This document shows positions 34,686-42,045 of a stretch of DNA of 64,000 nucleotides, in pieces (within the stretch, counting starts at the first letter, position 1; each line of letters opens with the position of its first letter). The translations under genes were made by a program, and so were the position numbers. Where the stretch lies: NCBI RefSeq assembly GCF_009604385.1, contig NZ_WEGJ01000028.1:25755-89754 (forward strand), given 5' to 3'. This stretch comes from Streptomyces smaragdinus (GTDB lineage Bacteria; Actinomycetota; Actinomycetes; Streptomycetales; Streptomycetaceae). The notes beneath the pieces are model-generated. The model was not told where the DNA came from and made no database searches. It saw only the letters and a list, made by a program, of their open reading frames with translations.

Positions 34686-35951
34686 ATGAAACTAGCGGTA
34701 GTCGGCGGCGGATCCACGTACACGCCCGAGCTCGTCGACGGCTTCGCGCGGCTGCGCGACACGCTGCCCGTCGAGGAGCTGGTGCTCATCGACCCCGCCG
34801 CCGAGCGGCTGGAGCTGGTGGGAGGACTCGCCCGGCGGATCTTCGCCAAACAGGGCCACCCGGGCAAGATCGTCACCACCTCCGACCTGGACGCCGGCGT
34901 GGCCAGCGCCGACGCGGTACTCGTCCAGCTGCGCGTCGGCGGGCAGGCCGCCCGCAACGAGGACGAGACCTGGCCCCTGGAGTGCGGCTGCGTCGGCCAG
35001 GAGACCACCGGCGCCGGCGGACTGGCCAAGGCGCTGCGGACCGTACCGGTGGTGCTCGACATCGCCGAACGCGTCCGCCGCGCCAGCCCGGACGCGTGGA
35101 TCATCGACTTCACCAACCCCGTCGGCATCGTCACCCGCGCGCTGCTCGGGGCCGGGCACAAGGCCGTGGGCCTGTGCAACGTGGCGATCCATCTGCAGCG
35201 CAAGTTTGCCAAGCTGCTGGACGTCACGCCCGAGGAGGTCCATCTGGACCACGTCGGCCTCAACCACCTCACCTGGGAGCGCGCGGTACGCCTCGGCGGC
35301 CCCGACGGCGAGGACGTCATGCCCCGGCTGCTCGCGGAGCACGGCGAGCGGCTGGCCGGCGACCTGCACCTGCCCGTGTCCGTGCTGGACCGGCTCGGCG
35401 TCGTCCCCTCGTACTACCTGCGCTACTACTACGCGCACGACGAGGTCGTCACCGAGATGAGGTCCAAGCCCTCCCGGGCCGCCGAGGTCGCCGCGATCGA
35501 GGCCCAGCTGCTCGAGATGTACGGCGACCCCGAGCTGGACGAGAAGCCGGAGCTGCTGTCCAGGCGCGGCGGCGCCTTCTACTCCGAGGCCGCGGTGGCC
35601 CTGGCCGCCTCCCTCCTCGGCGGCGGCGCGGGCGACGTCCAGGTCGTCAACACCCGCAACAACGGCACCCTCCCCTTCCTCCCCGACGACGCGGTGATCG
35701 AGGTCCCGGCCCGGGTGGACGGCACGGGCGCCACCCCGCTGCCCGTCGCGCCGCTGGAGCCGCTGTTCGCGGGCCTCGTCGCCAACGTCACCGCGTACGA
35801 GCACCTGGCCCTCGAGGCCGCCCTGCACGGCGGCCGGGACCGGGTGTTCCGGGCGCTGCTCGCCCACCCGCTGATCGGCCAGGTCGCGTACGCCGACCAG
35901 CTCACCGACTCGCTGATCGCGCACAACCGGGAGCATCTCGCGTGGGTCTGA
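34686..35951 (+). CDS. 6-phospho-beta-glucosidase-like glycosidase, GH4
   Basis: A 421-residue NAD- and Mn-dependent GH4 enzyme, which cleaves phosphorylated disaccharides by an oxidation-elimination route. The NAD loop is GGGSTYTP (7-14). The metal ligands appear as Cys164 in GLCNVAI and His194 in GLNHLTW, and DFTNPVGI is conserved. It lies between the ROK regulator and an amino-sugar kinase whose start overlaps its last 10 nt. Neighbours suggest the substrate is a phosphorylated chitobiose or glucoside rather than cellobiose taken up by a PTS. Confidence 0.92.
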   Translation: MKLAVVGGGSTYTPELVDGFARLRDTLPVEELVLIDPAAERLELVGGLARRIFAKQGHPGKIVTTSDLDAGVASADAVLVQLRVGGQAARNEDETWPLECGCVGQETTGAGGLAKALRTVPVVLDIAERVRRASPDAWIIDFTNPVGIVTRALLGAGHKAVGLCNVAIHLQRKFAKLLDVTPEEVHLDHVGLNHLTWERAVRLGGPDGEDVMPRLLAEHGERLAGDLHLPVSVLDRLGVVPSYYLRYYYAHDEVVTEMRSKPSRAAEVAAIEAQLLEMYGDPELDEKPELLSRRGGAFYSEAAVALAASLLGGGAGDVQVVNTRNNGTLPFLPDDAVIEVPARVDGTGATPLPVAPLEPLFAGLVANVTAYEHLALEAALHGGRDRVFRALLAHPLIGQVAYADQLTDSLIAHNREHLAWV

Positions 35952-36895
35952 CAGCCGCCGTCCTCGCCGTCGACGCGGGCAACAGCAAGACGGACGTGGC
36001 CCTGATCGCCCCCGACGGGCGGGTCCTGGGCCGCGGCCGCGGCGGCGGGTTCCAGCCGCCGGTCGTCGGGGTGGCGGCGGCCGTCGACGTCATCGCCCGG
36101 GCGGTACGGGAGGCCGGGGCCGGGAGCGCCGGGCACGTCTCCGCCTGTCTCGCCAACGCCGACTTCCCCGTCGAGGAGGAGGAGCTGCGGGACGAGATCG
36201 CCCGGCGCGGGTGGGCCCGTACGGTCGAGGTACGCAACGACACCTTCGCCCTGCTGCGGGCCGGCGTCGAACAGCCCCGGGGCGTCGCCGTGGTGTGCGG
36301 CGCCGGCGTCAACTGCGTGGGCATGCGGCCCGACGGGCGCACCGCCCGCTTCCCCGCGATCGGCAGGATCTCCGGGGACTGGGGCGGCGGCGGGGGACTG
36401 GCCGAGGAGGCCCTGTGGTTCGCGGCGCGCGCCGAGGACGGGCGCGGGGAGGCGACCGCGCTGCGGGAGGCGCTGCCCGGACACTTCGGGCTGGGCAGCA
36501 TGGGGGAGCTGATCGAGGCCCTGCACTTCGGCCGGGTGGCGGCGCGGCGGCGGCACGAACTCGCGCCGGTGCTCTTCGCCGTGGCCGCCGCGGGGGACCC
36601 GGTGGCGCGGGCGCTGGTGGACCGGCAGGCGGACGAGGTCGTGGCGATGGCGGGGGCGGCGCTCTCCCGGCTCGACCTCCTGGACGAGCCGGTGGACGTG
36701 ATCCTCGGCGGCAGCGTCCTGGCCGCCCGCCACCCCCAGCTGGACACCGGCGTCCGCGCCCGCCTCGCGGCCCGCGCCCCGAAGGCGGTGGCCACGGTGG
36801 TCACCGCCCCGCCCGTCCTGGGCGCGGGGCTGCTGGGGCTGGACGCGGTGGGGGCGCCGCGGACGGCGCACGCGCGGCTGCGGGGGGAGTTCTGA
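35942..36895 (+). CDS. N-acetylglucosamine kinase-like (BadF/BadG/BcrA ATPase) protein
   Basis: Encodes 317 residues of the ASKHA fold. Phosphate-1 loop AVDAGNSKTDVAL, ACLANAD, then VCGAGVNCVG and ISGDWGGGGGLAEEAL form the nucleotide and sugar site, as in GlcNAc kinases. GTG 35942 overlaps the GH4 gene by 10 nt, so the two are co-translated. It would phosphorylate GlcNAc or a glucoside to feed GH4 or amino-sugar catabolism. Confidence 0.88.
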   Translation: MGLTAAVLAVDAGNSKTDVALIAPDGRVLGRGRGGGFQPPVVGVAAAVDVIARAVREAGAGSAGHVSACLANADFPVEEEELRDEIARRGWARTVEVRNDTFALLRAGVEQPRGVAVVCGAGVNCVGMRPDGRTARFPAIGRISGDWGGGGGLAEEALWFAARAEDGRGEATALREALPGHFGLGSMGELIEALHFGRVAARRRHELAPVLFAVAAAGDPVARALVDRQADEVVAMAGAALSRLDLLDEPVDVILGGSVLAARHPQLDTGVRARLAARAPKAVATVVTAPPVLGAGLLGLDAVGAPRTAHARLRGEF

Positions 36896-36914
36896 AGGGG
36901 TTACGGGGGCGGGG

Positions 36915-39866
36915 TCAGCGGACGGCCCGTACCTCCAGCGACCACAGCGAGTACCCGTACACCGTCCCCCGCTCGTCGCCCACGACGCGGACGTACCGCA
37001 CCCCCCGCTCGTCCATCCGCACCGACTCCCGTCCCCCGCGCCCGGCCGTCACCACGGCGCCCGTGCGCCAGTGCACGCCGTCGCCGGAGACCTCCACGCG
37101 GTAGCGGCTGGCGTACGCGTCCTGCCAGTACAGGACCACCTCCCCGACCCGCGCCGGCTCCGCCAGGGTGACCCGCAGCCACGCCTCGTCGCCCGCCGGC
37201 GACGACCACCGCGTCCGCGGGTCCCCGTCCACCGCCGCCGGCGCCGGGAAGTCCGGCGTCTCGTCGCCCGAGGACTCCGCCGCCTGTCCCCGCGCCAGAT
37301 CCTTCCCGGCGGCGGGGCGGTACGCCCGCACCGTCAGCGTCCGCGTCTCGCCCCCGGCGACCCGCACCGTCGCCGGGTACGTCCCCGGCCGCGTCCCCTT
37401 CGGCACGGCGACCGACACCCGTACCGCCGCCGACGCCCCCCGGGGCACGTCCACCCGCCCCGGCACGGACACCTCGATCCCCTCCGGCGCACGGGCGCTC
37501 AGCGCCGCGCGCACCGCCCGGGGCGCACGCCCGCTGAGCCGCCCCCCGACGCTCTGGGCGCGCCCGCCGATCGCCACGTCCACCACGGACCGCTCCAGCT
37601 CCAGGCGCAGCGCCTCGTCCCCGGCCGCCCACGGCACGACCTCGTGCACCACCGGCGCCGCGCCGCCCGGCCAGCTCAGCCGTACCGCGTCCGCCCGCAC
37701 CCCGCGCGGCGGCCTGAGCTCGGTGAACCCGGAGGGCGACAGCTTCCCGGCCGGCAGCCACCCGGACCCGGGGACGCGCAGCGCGACGGCCGCGGTGGCA
37801 CCGGGTTCGGTGAGCAGCGTGAGGGTGTCCAGCGCGGTCCGGCCCAGCGGCAGCGTCAGCTCACGGTCCTGCGGCGCGGGCCGGCGCACGGTGCCCGGCC
37901 GGCCGTCCATCGCGGCGTCGGCCGCGCGCGGCGGGCGGGAGCGCACCCCCGTGAAGGTGTCCGAGGCGGCGACGGCCTTCGCCGCGAACGGCGCCAGCAC
38001 ACCCTCCCCGACGCGCCCGCGCCCCGCGCCGATCTCCCGGCGCAGGCCGTCCAGCGCGAGCCGTTCCCGCCACGCGAGCGCCCCGGCGCCGTCCGCCTGC
38101 GCCAGCAGCATCCGTACCGCCCGCTCGCCGGCCTCGCCCTCGCGCGCCAGCTGCCCCAGCCACGGCCGCAGCTCGCCGTCCAGCGCGGCCAGATCCCGCG
38201 GCGCCCGCCGCAGCTGCCCGAACGCCTCCCGCAGCGGCTTCGCCGTCTTCGCCAGCGCCGCCCGGTCGCCGGAGTCGTACGCGGCGGTGAACCGGTCGAG
38301 CAGCGGCCGCAGATACGCCGACTCCGTCGCGTCCAGCGCCGACGAGGCGTTGTTCCTGGCCAGCGCGGTGAGCGCCCGCCGGTCCAGGTCCGCGGTGGCC
38401 GCCAGGTCGTCGATCGCCGCGGGCCAGGACTCGCGGGGGTCGTACGCGCCGGCGTTCCAGGCGAAGTCGGCGGCCGTGAACAGCGGGATCCGGGTCGCCA
38501 GGGGCTGCTCCATGGCCCCCGCCAGCAGTGCGGCCGAGCCGCTCGCCACGGCGGCCTCGCGGCCGGTGTACGGGCCGAGGAAGACGCGGTCGGGGTCGAA
38601 GTCGTTGACGGGGTAGTTGTCCTGCGTCACCAGGGGGTGGCGGAACGCCCCGGAGGCTTCGGCGAGTTCCCTGCCGGTGATCGTCCGGGGGAGCACGCCC
38701 ACCCCGGTCCAGGCGACCTCGACGCCCGGATCGAGGGTGGTGGCCAGCTCCGAGCGGTAGGCGGTGGCGCCGTCCTGGTAGTACTCGGTGGGCAGCAGCG
38801 ACAGCGGGGGACCCCCGTGCAGCGCGTCGGCCAGGGCGTTCGCGATCCGGGCCTGGGCGCGGGCGGCGGCCTTCGGGCCGGTGCCGTACACGGCGCGGTC
38901 GGCGCCGCAGTTCCACTCCTCGTAGCTGACGTCGGGGAACTGCAGCTGGAACGCCCGCACCCCGAGCGCCCGCATCCCGGCGACCTTGCGCAGCAGGGCC
39001 TCGCGGTCGCCGGCGGCGGAGAAGCAGAAGTCCTGGCCCGGGGCCACCGCCCAGGCGAGGGTCACATGGCTCGCCCGCGCCCGCGCCGCCAGCTCCCGGA
39101 ACTCCGCCTGCCGCGCGGCGGGGTAGGGCTCGCGCCACTTGCTCTGGCGGTACGGGTCGTCGCCGGGGGCGTAGAGGTAGCGGTTCTGCTTCGTACGGCC
39201 CATGAAGTCCAGGTACGCCAGCCGCTCGCCGTGGCTCCAGGGCTCCCCGTAGAACGTCTCGGCGGTGCCGCGCACGGCGGCCGACGGCCAGTCCCTGACC
39301 TGCACGCCGGGCAGCCTCCCGGCCGCCGTCAGCTGGCGCAGCGTCTGCGCGGCGTTGAACAGCCCGTCGGCGCCCACCCCCGAGACGGCCACCCGGGCGC
39401 CGCGGGCGGCGATGCGGTAGCCGCCGGCCGGCAGGTCACCCTGGGGGGACGCCCCCAGCTCGCCCAGGGCCCGCTCCGTCGGGGTGAGTCCGCCGCGCGG
39501 CCCGGCGTCCGCGGCCCCGCCGGCGGGAGCCTCCTCCACGTCCACCACCACATCGGTGCCCCGGGGCGGCGGCGCGGCGGGGGAGGCGACGGTGACGGAC
39601 CGGGCGGGGCGCAGGGCGGCGCGGATCACGTTCAGCGCGTACAGGTCGGTGTCGGGCGCGGCGAGGACGGCGACGTCCTTCCCGGCGAGGACCACGGGGG
39701 CGCCGCCGGGCCGCAGCTGCTGGGGCCGGGGCCACACCTCGGGGACCGGCGCCGGTCCCTTCGGGGACGGCGCGGCGTCGGCCGCCGGGGCCGCGCCCAG
39801 CAGCGCGCCGGCCACGGCGGCCGACAGCACGGCCGCCGTCGCGATCGTCCGCTTCCTCCCACGCAC
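36915..39866 (-). CDS. Secreted GH84-type beta-N-acetylglucosaminidase with altered catalytic pair
   Basis: A 983-residue exoenzyme. Signal peptide 1-33 (KRTIATAAVLSAAVAGALLG ... ADAA). A GH20b-like N-domain is followed by the GH84 barrel starting at VRGTAETFYGEPWSH. Where GH84 enzymes have the Asp-Asp pair (DD in FWDDI), this protein has FPDVSY, so the first Asp is Pro311 and only Asp312 remains. After the barrel come a helical domain, a NEW3-like beta domain and a C-terminal F5/8-type sugar-binding domain (about 860-980). GTG 39866 is supported by GGAGGGGAGC upstream. It converges on the amino-sugar operon. Confidence 0.88.
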   Translation of the reverse strand: MRGRKRTIATAAVLSAAVAGALLGAAPAADAAPSPKGPAPVPEVWPRPQQLRPGGAPVVLAGKDVAVLAAPDTDLYALNVIRAALRPARSVTVASPAAPPPRGTDVVVDVEEAPAGGAADAGPRGGLTPTERALGELGASPQGDLPAGGYRIAARGARVAVSGVGADGLFNAAQTLRQLTAAGRLPGVQVRDWPSAAVRGTAETFYGEPWSHGERLAYLDFMGRTKQNRYLYAPGDDPYRQSKWREPYPAARQAEFRELAARARASHVTLAWAVAPGQDFCFSAAGDREALLRKVAGMRALGVRAFQLQFPDVSYEEWNCGADRAVYGTGPKAAARAQARIANALADALHGGPPLSLLPTEYYQDGATAYRSELATTLDPGVEVAWTGVGVLPRTITGRELAEASGAFRHPLVTQDNYPVNDFDPDRVFLGPYTGREAAVASGSAALLAGAMEQPLATRIPLFTAADFAWNAGAYDPRESWPAAIDDLAATADLDRRALTALARNNASSALDATESAYLRPLLDRFTAAYDSGDRAALAKTAKPLREAFGQLRRAPRDLAALDGELRPWLGQLAREGEAGERAVRMLLAQADGAGALAWRERLALDGLRREIGAGRGRVGEGVLAPFAAKAVAASDTFTGVRSRPPRAADAAMDGRPGTVRRPAPQDRELTLPLGRTALDTLTLLTEPGATAAVALRVPGSGWLPAGKLSPSGFTELRPPRGVRADAVRLSWPGGAAPVVHEVVPWAAGDEALRLELERSVVDVAIGGRAQSVGGRLSGRAPRAVRAALSARAPEGIEVSVPGRVDVPRGASAAVRVSVAVPKGTRPGTYPATVRVAGGETRTLTVRAYRPAAGKDLARGQAAESSGDETPDFPAPAAVDGDPRTRWSSPAGDEAWLRVTLAEPARVGEVVLYWQDAYASRYRVEVSGDGVHWRTGAVVTAGRGGRESVRMDERGVRYVRVVGDERGTVYGYSLWSLEVRAVR

Positions 39867-40165
39867 CGCAGCTCCCCTCCCGTCCGGGTCCGCGCACGAC
39901 CCCACCACCGCCGCGGGGCGGGTGTCAACGGCGGCGCACGGCCGAAGGTTCTTGTGAGATATGTCGCATTCGTCTTATCGGCATTAGGGCCGTAAATCCG
40001 TCGTTCCCGGAGCCCCTTGAGCCGATCTCTTGCGCGAGATCACCCCCGACCCCCGCAAATCCTCCGCCGACACCGTAGGGTGAAGTGAGCAGAGGTGCGG
40101 CTGACCCGCCTCCGGGCAGGAGAGATCCGTACCGACCGATCCGCACGAAAAGAAGGGGGCACGAC
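39867..40165. other. Intergenic region between divergent GH84 and small-protein genes
   Basis: Holds promoters for both directions. The stretch 39950-39995 is unusually AT-rich for this genome (TTGTGAGATATGTCG and TCTTATCGGCATTAG), a likely promoter core. No clear operator repeat seen. Confidence 0.4.
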
Positions 40166-40384
40166 GTGGACGGCCACACGCACGACCACCTGCAATTCGA
40201 CGGGGGTTCCGACCCGGACTACGGGCTCGCCGGCACATGCTCGTGCGCGGAGCTGCCGCTGACGTCCGAGCCGGGCCTGTTCGCGGGCGCCCCGCTGACC
40301 TCCGAGCCGCCGCTGGCCGCCGACGACAATCTGATCTCCGAGCCGATGCCGCCGACGCACTACGTGGGCAGCCCACGCGTCTGA
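40166..40384 (+). CDS. Small acidic hypothetical protein
   Basis: A 72-residue protein beginning at GTG 40166, with AGAAGGGGG 5 nt upstream. The N-terminus MDGHTHDHLQFDGG is His- and Asp-rich and a CSC motif follows (TCSCAELPL). Two near-identical short units, PLTSEPGL and PLTSEPPL, and a third, NLISEPMP, form a small repeat. The His/Cys content could bind metal, but this is only a possibility. Function unknown. Confidence 0.65.
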   Translation: MDGHTHDHLQFDGGSDPDYGLAGTCSCAELPLTSEPGLFAGAPLTSEPPLAADDNLISEPMPPTHYVGSPRV

Positions 40385-40428
40385 CCTCGGAAGGGGACCC
40401 CGGACGCGCGGTCCGCGGCGGCGGGCGC

Positions 40429-40434
40429 TACGTT
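40429..40434 (+). promoter_or_regulatory. -10 box for leaderless start of the 79-aa membrane protein
   Basis: TACGTT lies 6 nt before GTG 40441, which has no separate ribosome site; the mRNA is predicted to begin at the start codon. Confidence 0.45.
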
Positions 40435-40440
40435 GGTGGG

Positions 40441-40680
40441 GTGGTCACCAAGAATGCCCTGCGCGCCGGCACCCTCACCGCCGGTACGACGCTGACGCTG
40501 CTGATGTCGTCCCCCGCCTTCGCCCTCACCCGTGACGCCGGCGACGATCCGGGCCCCGGCCTGAGCGTCGGCGAGACGCTGGGCCTGTTCGTGGGCCTCC
40601 CCCTCCTGGCCTTCCTGGTCATCGCGGGCCTGGTCATGGCCCTGGACAAGTCCACGGACCGGGTCAAGCCGGAGGCGTAA
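40441..40680 (+). CDS. Small secreted or membrane protein
   Basis: Encodes 79 residues. The N-terminal stretch TLTAGTTLTLLMSSPAFA looks like a Sec signal or first span ending in a possible SPA cleavage site. A Gly/Asp/Pro loop follows and then a strong membrane span (TLGLFVGLPLLAFLVIAGLVMAL) with a charged tail DKSTDRVKPEA. A small single- or two-span membrane protein of unknown function; it ends at the strong terminator before asd. Confidence 0.7.
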   Translation: MVTKNALRAGTLTAGTTLTLLMSSPAFALTRDAGDDPGPGLSVGETLGLFVGLPLLAFLVIAGLVMALDKSTDRVKPEA

Positions 40681-40697
40681 CCCCGCACACCCACCGA

Positions 40698-40735
40698 GGT
40701 GACCCCGCCCGCACGCCGGGCGGGGTCACCTTTTT
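40698..40735 (+). terminator. Strong intrinsic terminator before asd
   Basis: A 14-bp perfect stem (GGTGACCCCGCCCG 40698-40711 with 40717-40730) has a 5-nt loop and is followed by TTTTT 40731-40735. This separates the small membrane gene from the asd transcript and is one of the few U-tract terminators in the window. Confidence 0.93.
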
Positions 40736-40876
40736 GCGTACGGGGAACAGGTGGGACCCGTCCCCCTCCACCCGGCGTCCCTGCCGTCTCACCACCCGAA
40801 CATTCCATTTGGGTGCCGGTGGGGGTATCGGGCAGAGTGGGCCGGGACCAGCACGTCCCCCGTTAGGAGAGCCGCG

Positions 40877-41905
40877 ATGCGGATCGGAATCGTCGGAGCG
40901 ACCGGACAGGTCGGCGGAGTGATGCGAGACATCCTCGCCGAGCGGAAGTTCCCCGTGGACGAGCTGCGGCTGTTCGCCTCCGCGCGGTCCGCGGGCAAGG
41001 TCATCGAGTGGCAGGGCCGGGACATCACCGTCGAGGACGCCGCCACCGCGGACTACTCCGGTCTGGACATCGTGCTGTTCTCCGCCGGCGGTGCCACCTC
41101 GAAGGCCCTCGCCCCCAAGGTCGCCGCCCAGGGCCCCGTCGTCATCGACAACTCCTCCGCCTGGCGCCGCGACCCCGAGGTCCCCCTCGTCGTGTCCGAG
41201 GTCAACCCGCACGCGATCGCCGACCGCCCCAAGGGCATCATCGCCAACCCGAACTGCACCACCATGGCCGCCATGCCGGTGCTCAAGCCGCTGCACCTCG
41301 AGGCCGGCCTGACCGCCCTGGTCGTCGCCACCTACCAGGCCGTCTCCGGCTCCGGACTGGCCGGCGTCGAGGAGCTGTACGGGCAGATCGAGGCCGTCGG
41401 CGCCGACGCCCCCAAGCTCACCCGCGACGGCTCCGCCGTGGACTTCCCGAAGCCGGACAAGTACGTCGCCCCCATCGCGTACAACGTGCTCCCGATGGCC
41501 GGCTCCCTCGTCGACGACGGGCTGAACGAGACCGACGAGGAGCAGAAGCTCCGCAACGAGTCCCGCAAGATCCTGGAGATCCCGGAGCTCAAGGTCGCCG
41601 GCACCTGCGTGCGCGTCCCGGTCTTCTCCGGCCACTCCCTCCAGATCAACGCCCGCTTCGAGCGCCCCCTCGCCCCCGAGCGCGCCGTGGAGATCCTCAA
41701 GGGCGCCGAGGGCGTCGTCTTCGCCGACGTCCCCACCCCGCTGACCGCGGCCGGCCGCGACGAGTCCTTCGTGGGCCGGGTCCGTACCGACGAGACCGCC
41801 GAGAACGGCCTCGCCCTCTTCGTCTCCGGCGACAACCTCCGCAAGGGCGCCGCGCTCAACGCCGTCCAGATCGCGGAGCTGGTCGCCGCCGAGCTCAGGG
41901 CCTGA
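40877..41905 (+). CDS. asd: Aspartate-semialdehyde dehydrogenase
   Basis: Encodes 342 residues. It reduces aspartyl phosphate to aspartate semialdehyde, the branch point to lysine, diaminopimelate, methionine and threonine. NADPH loop GATGQVGG (7-14), DNSSAWR, catalytic Cys127 in NPNCTTM and the base His in FSGHSLQ are present. ATG 40877 follows TTAGGAGAGCC. It stands alone rather than next to lysC, about 135 nt ahead of pepN. Confidence 0.95.
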   Translation: MRIGIVGATGQVGGVMRDILAERKFPVDELRLFASARSAGKVIEWQGRDITVEDAATADYSGLDIVLFSAGGATSKALAPKVAAQGPVVIDNSSAWRRDPEVPLVVSEVNPHAIADRPKGIIANPNCTTMAAMPVLKPLHLEAGLTALVVATYQAVSGSGLAGVEELYGQIEAVGADAPKLTRDGSAVDFPKPDKYVAPIAYNVLPMAGSLVDDGLNETDEEQKLRNESRKILEIPELKVAGTCVRVPVFSGHSLQINARFERPLAPERAVEILKGAEGVVFADVPTPLTAAGRDESFVGRVRTDETAENGLALFVSGDNLRKGAALNAVQIAELVAAELRA

Positions 41906-42045
41906 CACCGGACGTCGCGGGCCCCGGCCGCCCGGCCGGGGCTCCGGGGGCCGCTGACGATACGATGGCCGGTACAAAATCGCAGGTGGCTGCGTCACCG
42001 TCCGTGCGAGGATGACCGCAGACCCGAGCAACAAAGGAGATGCCG

